A DNA stretch of 64,000 bases, taken from assembly GCA_964019165.1 (NCBI GenBank), contig OZ025267.1, forward strand, positions 7,501-71,500, in the 5' to 3' direction. The position numbers and the translations under genes were made by a program. The DNA is from Mastigias papua. Lineage: Eukaryota; Cnidaria; Scyphozoa; Rhizostomeae; Mastigiidae. A model generated the notes under the pieces. The model made no database searches. It saw nothing but the letters and a program-made list of their open reading frames with translations, and was not told the DNA's origin. This document shows positions 36,822 to 48,834 of this stretch, one piece after another; position 1 is the stretch's first letter, and each line of letters starts with the position of its first letter.

Positions 36822-37430
36822 TTTTTTTGAAACCTCATGATATTAATGCAATCTAAGTATACAATCATACACCTCACTATATTAAGGCAGTGCATAATTG
36901 GCAAGTCTGCAACTTAAGTGTAAAAAAAAAAACAACAAATAACTCAAATTCTCAAATTGAAGTAATAGCAATAGTAACTGTAATACTAAGGTAGTAAAGT
37001 CGTAGTCAATAGTCCAGTAAATTAGGGTTAGTCCAAGGTTTATTTCGTCTACAAAAGATATAATAAGTACATCGTACTGCAATATTAATTGTTTTAGACA
37101 GGATTTTATGTTTGGTAGTATCATCGAAGTTTAAGTCTCTGAGCATTGATGGAAAGGACTCAGAAGACGTTCCAAGTATTCCGAGAGCACTCATGGAGAG
37201 ATTTATAAGTTTCACAGTAGAATAAGAATTTTGGAGGTCAGCAATAAGAGGGAGATATTTAGTAGCCTTACGGTCACTATTTATCTGTATATTTGATTCA
37301 AAGCCAACAGTGACTTCTAGCAGGTAAACGCATGAACTGTTACTTACTAAGACTAGGTCTGGACGAAGAGAATCACCAGTTATCAAAGAAGGAGATGGAA
37401 AAAAGGGAAGATCTGCATATAATGTGCATA
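36822..37430 (-). mobile_element. Element M4, heavily 5'-truncated near-duplicate of M3's 3' end
   Basis: 610 bp nearly identical to 34,804-35,412, with the same 3' end joined to taataataa. The 5' break is at about 37,430, followed by gcatatactaataat. A caggtaaacgc/caggtacacgc difference near 37,321 and 35,304 is one of very few. Confidence 0.9.
37006..37428 (-). pseudogene. M4 endonuclease C-terminal fragment
   Basis: Encodes only the nuclease part: RPDLVLV, LLEVTVGFESN, RKATKYLPL and the WTNPNLLDY C-terminus, with the same amino acids as M3. The knuckle and RT are missing because of 5' truncation. Confidence 0.85.
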
Positions 37431-37433
37431 TAC

Positions 37434-37455
37434 TAATAATAATAATAATAATAAT
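37434..37455. repeat. (TAA)n target remnant between M4 and M5
   Basis: About seven trinucleotide units between two element ends. Confidence 0.9.
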
Positions 37456-38655
37456 GGAAACTTCATTTCATTTTCAAATTCTCTACATACAATCATAAAC
37501 CTCACTATGTCTAGGTAGTTTACAATTGGTCAATACTATCGCTATAATGTAAGAAATTATAAAAATAAAAAAAAAAAAAAAAAAACAACAACAAAAATGA
37601 AAAAAAAAACAACAACAACAATATCTCTAAGCAGCAATAATATAGCTTAATTAAATAAATAGAAGCTCTGGACTTTCCCATTCTTTCCCTCGTTTGCAAA
37701 ACACGTAGTATGTAGATCGTATGGCAATGCCTGTTAATGTCCTTGTAATATAGTTTATATGTTTGTCGTCAAAACCAATCTCTTTGAGCATGATAAGAAA
37801 GTCATTAGACTGAAGAGAGAAGACTCCTAAAGTACTAATAGACAGACTGATAATCTTAACACTATCAAACTGATGTTGTTGGAGTCTTATCAAATCTTCA
37901 TACTTTTTGGCTTTACGTACAGCATTGGTCAACAGATTAGTTTCAAATCCAACAGTCAATTCCAGAATATAGAGGCATTTTTTAGAGATAGTGAGGAGAA
38001 GATCAGGACGAAGAGAATACCCAGAAAGTACTGAAGGGGTAATAAAGCCAGGGAGATCCACATAAAGAACTGAATCAGGGACTGATTTAAAGGAGTTTGC
38101 AATAAACTGAAGCATTGAGTTGTGACGCCAAGTGAAGCGGCCGTCATTAAGATATGTGAAGCATCCAGCTACAACGTGAAGAAGAGATTCTGGCTTTAGA
38201 CAAAAGGAACAATCGGAAGTAGAAGAAAGCCCCCATTTGCAGAGGTTTATCTTAGTCGGGAGGGTATTATTCATGTATTTGATCGTAAAATTAAAAATAT
38301 TCTTGGGCAAGTGTCCTTGAGCAGAAGACCACATGGAATTAAGTTTAGGAAGTGCTTGCGATTTAACTGCAGAGAAGAAAGAGCCTTGTGATACAAGATG
38401 GTCGTTTAGCTTCTCCTCCTGTTTACAACGGAAAGACTTCAGAACATCTTTTGTATTGCGATATGCATCATACTGCAAATTCGGACCATTGCTAGTATCC
38501 TTCCAAAGACCTCTAATGTCTGCATTTGGCGATGACTTTAAAGCAATACGTAAAACAGTTTGACACTCAGAGAACTTAACAGATGGAGGACAAATATTCA
38601 AACCAAACTTATTACAGGGAAGAAAAGTGCTACTGAGGGTGGCACAAATTGGTAG
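37456..38655 (-). mobile_element. R2/NeSL/HERO-like element M5, 5'-truncated
   Basis: The 3' end (plus strand ggaaacttcatttcattttc) resembles those of M1-M4. The 3' UTR has an A-rich stretch (plus strand, 37,559-37,615). The 5' end joins the long (TAA)n tract at 38,656. Confidence 0.85.
37651..38655 (-). CDS. M5 thumb, zinc knuckle and endonuclease; RT core missing
   Basis: Open from the truncation (LPICATLSSTFL) to the stop at 37,651. It begins after the RT catalytic motifs. It contains the knuckle CSFCLKPESLLHVVAGC, FTWRHNSMLQF, SLRPDLLL and ILELTVGFETN, then RKAKKYEDL, and ends CKRGKEWESPELLFI. It is more diverged from M3 than M4 is, so it represents another subfamily. Confidence 0.85.
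   Translation of the reverse strand, partial: LPICATLSSTFLPCNKFGLNICPPSVKFSECQTVLRIALKSSPNADIRGLWKDTSNGPNLQYDAYRNTKDVLKSFRCKQEEKLNDHLVSQGSFFSAVKSQALPKLNSMWSSAQGHLPKNIFNFTIKYMNNTLPTKINLCKWGLSSTSDCSFCLKPESLLHVVAGCFTYLNDGRFTWRHNSMLQFIANSFKSVPDSVLYVDLPGFITPSVLSGYSLRPDLLLTISKKCLYILELTVGFETNLLTNAVRKAKKYEDLIRLQQHQFDSVKIISLSISTLGVFSLQSNDFLIMLKEIGFDDKHINYITRTLTGIAIRSTYYVFCKRGKEWESPELLFI

Positions 38656-38737
<82 letters not shown>
38656..38737. repeat. (TAA)n microsatellite, 82 bp
   Basis: Pure trinucleotide repeat at the junction where minus-strand element M5 and plus-strand element P1 meet tail to head. It is the longest remaining piece of the common target. Confidence 0.97.
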
Positions 38738-39110
38738 GGTTCTAAAGACTGTTATAGCCGGGGTGGCTAAGGAAGATGAGCACCTTATGCCTAAAAATGC
38801 CCCAAATGGCATGCGCAATATATAGCCTCTGACAGTCCAGTCCAGCTCCTAGCCTTCACGTGGCAGAACCGTTTCGAACAGATAGGAGTAGGGCAAAAGG
38901 CGAGTATATGGCGCCTTCCAAAAAACCATTGCTCCGGGTAGACTGAGCTCGTAAGCCATGGTAGGCACTCAGTCTAGGAGAAGGAAAACTCTAATTACAA
39001 ACCAGAGTGGATGGGACTCTTTAGTCTTGGCTGACAGCCCATCTAGGTGATGGTGTCACAAATAAAAACACCCAGGAAGGAAAACCTGTATAACCAACCT
39101 ACCATTGAAT

Positions 39111-42100
39111 ATGGAAAATCATCACAGAAAATCATCCCGCATCGCTCGTCGCGCGGTCAAACAAGGAGCGCGTCCCTCAATGGTGAACCAGGTTGAGGTC
39201 GAAGAATGTACTACTGGAACAAATTCCTCCAACCCCCAGGCTCTAGAGAGTTTCCAAGATGAGAATACAACTCAAATAGGTCCTCTAGATAGCAGAAGTA
39301 CAAACCAGATATTAAAGAAACCAAGACAGAAATGGACAAGGGAGGAATAGTTATGATAGCTTATTACCAGGCGCTTGAACAGCCTTCTAACAAGAATACC
39401 ACCAAGCGTGCATATGAGATTTGGAGGAAGGATAATGTTGATAATAGAGCCAATACTGATGCAAACAAACTAGCAAATGTAAGAAGAGATATAGTAAAGA
39501 ATAAACGATTAACAGATATGGAACTAGAAAGAATAAGAATAGATGTTAGAAAAGAACAGCAACCGCCAATTGCAACAGTCGTCGATAACAGTACAAATTC
39601 AGTTAATGTGGCAAGAGAGGACGATAGTGTGCCATGCATCATTGAGGAAAATGTCGAAAACTTGCCCCATTCAGGACAAAATGAAGTGCAGAAATTAGTA
39701 TTAGACATGATTAACCAAATATTAGAGAAGTGGGAGGAAGTGAAATTCATGGAAATCGGAGACAGAGCTAAGCTACCGAATATAAATAAAGATCATAAAG
39801 CTAAAGAATTACTCAAGATAGCAAATTAAGCTCTTTCAACAATAAAACAAGCATATCAGTTAGGTATTACAGAAATCAATGAATTAATATACGCTACGGC
39901 TACTGTTGTAACAGAAATGAAAGGAGTCAAAGTAAAAAAGCAGAGAAAACCAAACAGAAGACAACCTGCATGGAAAGAAAGAATTGAAAAGGAAATTAAT
40001 AGCATGCGAGGTGATCTGTCGATGCTCACAGAGTTAACACGAGATAGTAGAATAAGTGAGAGAAAAAGGAGAAAAATAATGAGAAGATACAAAATAAAAG
40101 AGGAGCGAGACATAAATACCGAAAAAGAAAAGTTGTGGCAAAAGATTCAGGCAAAGGCACAAAGATTAAAGCGATTTGATAAAAGAAACAAGCAGTTTAG
40201 GCAAAACAAATTGTTTAAAACTAATCCAAAATTATTCTATAGAGAACTGGGAAATAAAAAATTGACAATAAATGATCCACCATCTGCTGATGAGGTTGAA
40301 AAATTTTGGAAATCAATTTTAGAAGATGATAAACATCATAATGAAGAGGCTGGATGGATTAAAGAACAAGAAGACAAGTATAGGTACTCAGCTGAACAAG
40401 AATAGACAGATATAACTAATGACGAAATTACTTTGGCAATTAGAAAGACAAGTAACTGGAAATCCCATGGTATAGACAATGTGCCAAACTTCTGGTTGAA
40501 GAATTGTGAAGCCCTACATGAAGATATAGCAAGGTGCTATAATAAGATGGTAAGGGAACCAGAAGAGACACCAACATGGCTAACGAAGGGAGTAACATAT
40601 TTGTTACCTAAAACTCAGGAAACAAAAGTTCCAAAAAACTATAGACCGATTACGTGTTTACCAACCCTCTACAAAATACTAACATCAATCATAGCAGAAA
40701 GAACTTACAACCATTTAGAAGAAAGTAATTTATTGCCAGCTGAACAAAAAGGATGTAGAAAAGGCTCATATGGCTGTAAAGACCAACTTCTCATAAATAA
40801 ATCAATTCTCGAAGATTGTGAGAGTAAAAGAAAGAATTTAAGTACCTCTTGGATAGATTATAGGAAAGCATTTGACAGTGTAACTCATAGCTGGATCATT
40901 AAGACAATGCAAATTTATAGACTGTGCCCAACTCTAATAAATTATATTACATACAGCATGAGCACATGGCAAACAACAATGACACTTACCTACTCCTCTG
41001 GTTCTATCGTAACAAACCCTATTAGAATTAAAAGGGGGATATTTCAGGGCGACTCATTGTCTCCACTTCTATTCTGCATGTCTCTTGCACCCCTTAGCAA
41101 TCTACTAAACGTTACAGAATTTGGATATGACATGAATAAAGAACGAGTGAATCACCTGCTATACATGGATGATTTGAAACTGTACTCGAAAAATGACAAA
41201 CAACTAGAAGGACTGCTTAACACTGTCAAGATATTTAGCGACGACATTGACATGCAGTTCGGATTAGACAAGTGTGCTAAAGCATCTTTTAAGAAAGGGA
41301 AATTGACAAAGACTACCAATGTAAAACTTGATAACACATGTGTTATTCAGGAGCTTGCTCAAGAAGGTACTTATAAGTACTTAGGCATAGACGAAGGTAA
41401 TGGTATTAAACACGCAGCAACGAAAGAAAAGGTTAGGAAAGAATATTATCGCCGAATTAAGATGATTCTCAAAAGTGAACTGAATTCATGTAATAAAATC
41501 ACCGCTATTAACGCCTTAGCAATCCCAGTGGTATCATATAGCCTTAATGTGATTAATTGGCAGATGAAAGAAATCAGGAAAATGGATGCAAAGACAAGAA
41601 AACTAATGACGATGTATAGGATGAACCACCCCAAAGCAGATGTTGATAGGATATACCTCCCCAGGAAAGAAGGTGGAAGAGGGCTGGTGCAATTAGAGTA
41701 CACATACAAGATTAGCGTAATTGGTTTAGACATGTACTTGGAAAAAACGAAAGACAGACTATTGAGACAGGTATACAAACATGACACAAATAAGAAATTA
41801 TATTCGATTCATAAAGATGCAAGTAAGTTCAGACAAGATATACAGCTACAAGTCAATGTTAATGAGAATCAGGAGACAACGCCAATCGCAAAGAGAGTTA
41901 AATCATTAAAGAAGGATGTAAAGTTACAAATTTTGACCAATCTTAAGGAAAGGTGGAAAGGAAAGCCCCTACACGGACAGTACCCGGAGAAAGTTGATAG
42001 GGCAGATGTTGACAAAGAACTGACCCACAGATGGTTGCAGAGCTCAGGATTGAAATCAGAGACTGAAGGTTTGATAATAGCTGCACAGGATCAAAGTTTA

Positions 42101-42719
42101 GCAACAAGGTACTATCAACATAGAAATATAAAGAATGGAAGTGATCCAAAATGCCGACTATGCCATGAATTCGACGAGAGTGTAGAACACATTGTATCTG
42201 GTTGTCCTGTTTTAGCCAAGAAGGAATATTTAGAACGACATGATAAAGCACTTATTTATGTTCACTGGAATATATGTAAATATTATCAAATAGACGTCCC
42301 TAATAAATGGTATGATCATAAGCCAGAAAAAGTTGTTGAAGGGAAAGATGCAACAATACTATGGGATATGCCTATTATCACAGACAAGGAAATCAAAGCA
42401 AACAGGCCAGACATTGTAATTAAAGAGAAACCTACAAATATGTGCATGTTAATTGATATGGCTGTACCATCAGATCGAAATATTGCGACAAAAGAAGTTG
42501 AAAAGATTTCAAAATACAAAGATCTTGAAATAGAAGTTAGTAGAATGTGGAAAACAAAACAACTGTCACCCCGCTGGTAATTGGAGCATTGGGAATAATA
42601 CGAAAGGGAGTAAATCGATATATTGAGCGAATACCTGGTAACATCAAGGTCGAGGAACTGCAGAAAATTGTTCTACTTGGAACTGCTCACATACTAAGAA
42701 GAACTCTCTCAATAACTTA
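39111..42719 (+). pseudogene. P1 single-ORF polyprotein (SANT-like, RT, CCHC, endonuclease), disrupted
   Basis: The ATG at 39,111 starts the family N-terminus ending SSRIARRAVKQGARPS. A frameshift near 39,345 follows KWTREE, and stops lie at 39,827 (TAA) and 40,403 (TAG). The frame is then open from 40,406 to 42,580: NYRPITCLPTLYK; motif A DYRKAFDSV (about 40,860); motif B GIFQGDSLSPLLF (about 41,040); motif C YMDDLKLY (about 41,165). The knuckle CRLCHEFDESVEHIVSGC lies near 42,150 and the nuclease RPDIVIK...LIDMAVPSD near 42,410. A one-base loss near 42,560 shifts the final 45 codons, which end HILRRTLSIT before 42,719. The homologous intact protein is P4. Confidence 0.9.
39175..39198 (+). 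promoter_or_regulatory. ORF-start hairpin of P1
   Basis: CCTCAA (39,175-39,180) pairs with TTGAGG (39,193-39,198) across a 12-nt loop, within the first 30 codons and just after a conserved G/C-rich block (cgcatcgctcgtcgcgcgg). Confidence 0.55.
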
Positions 42720-42725
42720 GCCTCA

Positions 42726-42742
42726 GGACCATAGTTTGGTCC
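42726..42742 (+). promoter_or_regulatory. 3'-UTR hairpin of P1
   Basis: GGACCA-TAGTT-TGGTCC, 6-bp perfect stem, 5-nt loop, a few bases after the stop codon. Confidence 0.6.
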
Positions 42743-42800
42743 CGGCAATTCAATGTACTGAAGTTTAGAAATTTTTCTTTGTAACACATAATAATAATAA

Positions 42801-45800
42801 ACAGTGAGACCCAATCTTGTTGATAGTGAGGAAGAGGAAGCTGAGAATAATATTGGTGAGACTGAACGAATTGAATTACCCACAGAAGGGCTCAAAGAGG
42901 AAGATCGAGATCTTGAGGTAATGTTCATTGATCAGCTAGAAAACATCAAAAATTCAAAGTTACTCCATATAGAACTGAGAGAAAAACTTCCTAAGGTGAG
43001 GATTGATAATCAATTGAAGGAAAGTGCAAATCGGGTATTGGGTAGGTTCTTGAAGGAGGTTGACACTATTCCAGAGATATATGATAAAGTATATGCTATG
43101 GGAAGAGCGATTGGCTTCAAGCTAGGTACTTTGGTGGAAAGGGATCAAGCTGATAAAAAGAAGGGACGTGCAAAAGGAGGAAACAGAAGAGAACGGAAGT
43201 TGAAGAGAGAAATTAAAGAATCACGTCAGATTGTAGCGAAAATGAGTAATGAGTTGTACAGAAGGAGAAAACGGAGAAAAGCAACCAATAAGGAAAAGAC
43301 GATCATTAAAGAATTGAGAGTCTTGATTGAGAAAGATGCAACTAACTATAACCTGAGGAATGCAAGAGAGCAATGGTTAGACAGATTGAGATACAAAAAG
43401 ATAAAGTTGGCAAAATGTGAAGAAAAACGGAGAAGGAAGCAAGACAACATCATGTTTCAACGAGACCAGAAGGGATTCTTCAGAACACTTGAAGGAGAGA
43501 AGGCGCATGAAGGAGAAAAGCCAGGAATAGAAAAGTTTGTAGAGTTTTGGGGAGGTATGTGGGAGAAAGAAGAAAGAACGCCAAACATGCCTTGGATAGA
43601 ACAGATAAGGAGACAATTAAGTGAGAAGGAAAATCGAGTTAATGAGTTCAGCATCACCCTTGAAAAAGTGAAGAAGGAAATTTCAAAGAGAAAAGGATGG
43701 ACAGCACCTGGAATAGACGGAATACAGAACTATTGGTGGAAAAAGCTAGAATCAGCCCAAGGGGCATTAACAAGAGCATTCACAAAAATCAAGGAAATAA
43801 CACGAACATACCAACTTGGTGGCCATCTGGAAGAACCGTACTTCTTCCAAAAACCAAAAACTTGGAGGATGAGAAGAATTACCGTCCTATAACGTGGTTG
43901 AATACTTCATATAAGATCATGACAGGGGTGGTAGCAAAGTACATGAGGAACCATACAATGGAGAATAAGATTTGGGATGAAGGTCAATTAGGAGCAGTGG
44001 AAGGTGTATTGGGTACGGTGGATCAATTGATTATCGATAGATGCATCATGAACGAGGTGAAACAGCACCACCGAAATCTTGCCGTCGCATTCTATGATTA
44101 CAAGAAGGCGTATGATAATGTACACCATGATTGGATGCTGAGAGTATACCAACGGATAGGTATCCCTGCGGATGTGATTCAACTGATATCAAAGTTTATG
44201 GATTTGTGGAAGACTAGGCTGGAGGTCTGGAGCAAAGGTGAGAAATTGACAAGCAGATGGATAAATACATCTTGTGGATTTCTTCACGGAGACAGTTACT
44301 CACCAGTTGGCTTTTGCATCTCCGAGATTCCAGTAGATCGATTATTACAGCAGAGTAGGGGATACAGAATGGCCCAACCAGGAAACCGAGATGTCATCCG
44401 AACTCATAGCTTGTTTGTAGATGATTTGAAGGTGTACCAAGAAAGTCATGAACTGCTTAGAGTTGTCAATGAGGTTATTGTACAAGCAAGCCACGATACA
44501 GGGGCATGTTATGGTGTATCGAAATGTGCTCAACTTGTATTTGAGCGTGGGAAGATGGTCAGAGCGGAAGGATTAGAAGTTTTGGAAGAGAGAATGAGAG
44601 CAATGGATCCAGACAAAAATGAAACTTATAGGTTTTTGGGGATAGAACAAGCTGATGGAATCAAAACCAAGAAAGTATTTGAGCGAGTGAAAGGGGAGGT
44701 GGATAGAAGAATTAAGATGCTGACCAACACCGAATTGAATGATATAAATTTGGCACGTGCAATTAACACAAAAGTGATACCAGTAGCAGCTTACCCAATG
44801 AACGTTTGCAAGTTTACTGGAGGAGAACTGAAGGAGCTTGACCAAGTAATCAAACGTGAATTGAGGTCAAGAAACATGCTAGGAAAACAAACAAGTGATG
44901 AAAGATTATACCTTAGAAGAGAAGGTGGTGGAAGAGGAATAAAATCGATGAGGGACATATATAAAGAGACGAGGATGAGAGTTGCTTGCTACATGGCCTG
45001 CTCAGAAAACAGATGGATCAGTGCTGCCTGGAAGAGATAGATGCTAAAAGAGGAGAATTCCATAATACAGGAGGCAATACAGACAATGACGGAAGTTGGA
45101 GTAGAGATTGAATTTGAGGAAGGTAATATTTGTATCGATGGAGAGCTGATCAACCAAGGATGGAAATTAGCATGGAAGAAATTGAAAGAGAAGCTGAAAA
45201 GGGGAGTGAAGAACCAAAGGATAGAACACTATGGAGTCAAGGATCAACAGAGTCAATTATATAGATCACAGGAGAAGGAGTGTCATGTGTGGTTGACCCA
45301 GAATCTCAACCCAGGAAAAACCGCAGCAGTGATGACAATGTTGGAGCAAATGGTGGAAACAAGAGCTTGGAAAAAAGTAAGAGGGCTGATAGATGATAAT
45401 AGTTGCAGAGTATGCAACCAATATCCTGAATCAGTAGAGCACCTTGTAGCTGGATGTACAAAGTTGGCAAATACCGAATATCTGACCAGGCACAACCGTG
45501 CTCTTATGATCCTTGCAGTAGAGTGGGCAAAACAACAGGACTTAGTTGGTCAAGAAGCAGTCTGGTACGAACAGCGATGGGGTAGAGGGACAGTATTGGA
45601 GAATAATATAGCCAAGCTTGTGTGGGATTTTGAGTTCCATTTGCGAAAAACAACAACGTCCAGAAGACCAGACCTAATTTTAGAGTTGAAGAGAGACAAG
45701 AAGATTTTGATGTGTGATATGGCGTGCCCCCAAAAGCATAACATTGGACCAAAGAGAACAGAGAAGATGACAAAGTACAGACAACTCGCTTTTGAAACAA

Positions 45801-46021
45801 GAGAAAGACGCCCAAGTTATAAGATCTATGTGGTCCCCGTCGTAGTAGGAGCATTGGGTGGTGGTATTAAGGAGTTGAAGGTCGATTTAAGAAAGATTTT
45901 CGCAAATACTGAACTCATAGACAAAGTCGCTGCAATGATGCAGAAGACAGTATTGATGGATAGTGAAAGTATCATTCGAAGAGTTATATCTGGACTTATT
46001 CAAGGAGACGATATTGATTAG
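42801..46021 (+). pseudogene. P2 reverse transcriptase and endonuclease of a divergent R4-like lineage
   Basis: The frame is open from the truncated start to about 43,815. A shift then moves to the frame containing WPSGRTVLLPKTKN and NYRPITWLNTSYK. Motif A is DYKKAYDNV (about 44,095), motif B is GFLHGDSYSPVGF (about 44,276; the others have GIFQGDSLSPLLF), and motif C is LFVDDLKVY (about 44,415; the others have Y/FMDD). A TAG at 45,038 interrupts between thumb and C-terminal part. After it come the knuckle CRVCNQYPESVEHLVAGC (about 45,405) and the nuclease RRPDLILE...MCDMACPQ, with EKMTKYRQL. Apart from one shift and one stop the frame is preserved over about 1,070 codons. Confidence 0.85.
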
Positions 46022-46172
46022 GAGGATGCTGTTGTTAATGGTTTTTTTTTTATGTTTGTCAGCCTATGACTGTTTGAACTATAGGCCTCTGTTTGTTACT
46101 GTTAACTAGCAAATATTTTGGTAGTTAGCTATTGTATTGGCTAGGTACTTGCATTTAGCTTTATTCTATGAC
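42801..46172 (+). mobile_element. R4-like element P2, divergent lineage, 5'-truncated
   Basis: Lies between (TAA)n at 42,788-42,800 and 46,173-46,185. The 5' end is inside the ORF. The 3' UTR (46,022-46,172) lacks the hairpin found in the other plus-strand elements, but GCCTAT...ATAGGC can pair near 46,063-46,087. Confidence 0.85.
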
Positions 46173-46185
46173 ATAATAATAATAA
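46173..46185. repeat. (TAA)n junction between P2 and P3
   Basis: About four trinucleotide units; the flanks are the 3' end of one element and the truncated 5' end of the next. Confidence 0.85.
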
Positions 46186-46219
46186 GTATAAGGTCAAAGA
46201 AAAGGGGATTTCAAAAGTA

Positions 46220-48699
46220 ATGGAAGAATTAAAGCAAAGGTTGCAGGTAAAGGCCTCAAAGCTGAAGAGATATGAACAAAGAATAGAACAATACAGAGTA
46301 AATAGAATGTACCAGCAAGATCAAAAGAGAGTTTATCAGGAGATGAGTGGGAAACCAAGTGGCGAGAAGGTCATGCCAGATGCAGAGAAGAGTGTGAGAT
46401 TTTGGTCAAGAATTTGGGATAATGATATTCAACATAATAGGAGAGCTGAATGGTTAGATGAAGTTAGAAAGGAAGTAAAAGGCATGTCTCAAAAGAATGT
46501 TGTGATTACTGCGGAAATGATGAGAAATAAAGTACGAAAGCTGCCTATCTGGAAGGCACCTGGACCTGATGGGGTGCAGGGTTACTGGTTAAAAAATCTT
46601 CCCTCACTCCATGACAGGATTGTAGGACAAATGAATGATATGATTAACAACACCAAAAACATACCTGATTGGTTGACTAAAGGAAGAACTGTGCTTTGTC
46701 AGAAAGACTCACAGAAAGGCAATGCAGTTGATAATTTTAGACCTATATGTTGTTTACCCCTTATGTGGAAGTTGATGACAGGTATCATATCTGATGTTTT
46801 GTATGAATTCATTGTTGAGAGTGACTACTTACCATTAGAGCAAAAAGGCTGCAAGAAGAAAAGTCGAGGGACTAAAGACCAGCTATTGATCGATAAGGCA
46901 ATTTTGAAGGATAGTAAGAAAAAGCATAGGACTTTGGCTATGGCATGGGTTGATTATAGGAAAGCCTACGATATGGTACCACATTCCTGGATTATAGAGA
47001 GCTTAAAGTTGGCCCAAGTAGCACCGAATATAATTGAGTTTATTGAAAAGTCAATGACCAACTGGAAGACAGATTTAACTTCTTGTGGGAAAATTTTAGG
47101 AATAGTTAATATAAGAAGGGGTATCTTTCAAGGTGATAGTCTTTCTCCCCTTATATTTATTTTGTGTATAGTACCTATGACTAAGATCCTGAGACATATG
47201 AGAGCTGGATATATGCTAGACAATGTTAAAATTAATCATTTATTATTTATGGATGACTTGAAAGTATTTGGAAAGAATGAGAAGGAAATAGATAGCTTGA
47301 TAAAAACTGTGGAGGTATTCAGTAGCGATATTGGTATGGAATTCGGAATTAAAAAATGTGGTGTAGTATGCACGAAAAGAGGAAAGTTGAGTAAAGCAGA
47401 AGGACTAAGACTTCGTAGTGGAGAGATGATTAAAGAAGTTACCGAGGAATGATATAAATATCTTGGAATATTAGAATTGGATAAAGTCAAAGAACAGGAA
47501 ATGAAACAGGAATTTAGAGCAGAGTATATGCGTAGACTGAAACTAATTATGAAATCAAAGTTACATGGTAGGAATAAAATTAAAGCAATCAATACATGGG
47601 CGATATCGTTATTGAGATATGGAGCAGGTATAATTGAATGGACAAAAGAGGAACTACAAAAGATGGATAGAAAAACAAGAAAGGCTATGACCATAAATAA
47701 AGAATTTCATCCTAAAAGTGATACAGCTAGACTTTATATTTCAAGAAAGAAAGGCGGCAGAGGTCTCATCAGTTGTGAACAATGCGTAGGAACAGAGGTA
47801 AATAGTTTAATATGGTACATAGAGAAAAAAATGAAGAAATGCTAGCAAGTGTAAATAAACACCAAATCCTGCGAAATGATGAAGCTGTTGAGCCAAAACA
47901 ATACAAAGACAATAGAAAGCAAATAGTTGAAGCTCCTTGGAAAGACAAAGAAATGCATGGCCAGTTTGTCAGAGAACTTCAGGGAGTTGATTGGGACAAG
48001 ACATGGCAGTGGCTATTGAAGGGTGACCTGAAAGGTTGCACAGAGGCACTTATATGCAGTGCTCAAGAACAGGCATTAAGAACGAATTATACTAAGTTCC
48101 ATATTGACAAAACGGCTGATTCACCTTTATGTAGGATGTGTGGTGAAAGGGGTGAGAGTATTTACCATCTAATTAGTGAATGTGGGAAGTTAGCACAGCG
48201 TGAGTACAAGCGACGGCACGATGATGTTGCACGATATGTTCATTGGCAGCTTTGTCGAAATGTGGGAATAGAGTCGTGTGACAAGTGGTACGAACACAAG
48301 CCAGAATGTGTAATGGAAAATAATGACTATAAGATCTACTGGGACTTTATGATTCAGTGTGACCGGGTGATAGAGGCAAGGAAACCTGACGTTGTGCTAA
48401 TTGCAAAAAGGACGAAAGATGTAAGAATAATAGATATAGCAATTCCAGGAGATAAAAGAGTTAAGGATAAGGAGATAGAAAAGCTAGAAAAATACCAGAT
48501 GCTGAAAGAAGCAGTAAGAAGATTGTTGAAAATGAAAACTGTTACTGTGTTACCTATTGTGATTGGTGCGTTAGGAGCTGTGTCACAAAGATTTACTGGA
48601 TATGTCAATAAGGTTGGAGCAAACATCAGGCTGGAGATAATGCAAAAAACTGCACTCTTAGGGACCGCAAGATTGCTAAGGAAAGTCATGTCTCTTTAG
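46220..48699 (+). pseudogene. P3 reverse transcriptase, knuckle and endonuclease, disrupted
   Basis: The first Met at 46,220 is internal. There is a basic helical segment (LQVKASKLKRYEQRIEQYR), then WKAPGPDGVQGYWLK, GRTVLCQKD and NFRPICCLPLMWK. Motif A is DYRKAYDMV (about 46,950), motif B GIFQGDSLSPLIF (about 47,120) and motif C LFMDDLKVF (about 47,245). A TGA at 47,450 precedes YKYLGI, and a frameshift lies near 47,815. The C-terminal frame is open to 48,699, with HGQF, the knuckle CRMCGERGESIYHLISEC (about 48,130), RKPDVVLI...IIDIAIPGD, and EKLEKYQML, ending LLGTARLLRKVMSL. The family is R4/Dong-like by domain order. Confidence 0.9.
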
Positions 48700-48731
48700 G
48701 GATACATAATGAAGACCAACGTGGGACCTTT

Positions 48732-48748
48732 GGTGACTTGTTGTCACC
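48732..48748 (+). promoter_or_regulatory. 3'-UTR hairpin of P3
   Basis: GGTGAC-TTGTT-GTCACC, 6-bp perfect stem with 5-nt loop, 33 bases after the stop. Confidence 0.6.
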
Positions 48749-48797
48749 CGCTCTCATGGAATAGAAAGCCGGACACATGAAGTCTGAGATGGCAAAC

Positions 48798-48834
<37 letters not shown>
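48798..48834. repeat. (TAA)n microsatellite between P3 and P4
   Basis: About 12 pure trinucleotide units; 5' flank of the intact element P4. Confidence 0.95.

Larger units (their letters stand above)
38738..42787 (+). mobile_element. R4/Dong-like element P1, full length, 4.05 kb
   Basis: The 5' end (ggttctaaagactg) directly follows (TAA)n and the 3' end (gtaacac) directly precedes it. The 5' UTR ends with the block gactctttagtcttggctg...gatggtgtcacaaataaa, also present in P6, P7 and P8. GGTTCT (38,738) can pair with AGAACC (38,865) and GACTGT (38,747) with ACAGTC (38,832). Confidence 0.9.
46186..48797 (+). mobile_element. R4/Dong-like element P3, 5'-truncated
   Basis: Starts inside the ORF just before the basic helical region preceding RT; ends ggcaaac before (ATA)n. 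Its proteins are closest to P0, P5 and P8 in this window. Confidence 0.85.

Noticed and set aside
38630..38818. Poly-Leu ORF
   Set aside because: Antisense translation of (TAA)n.
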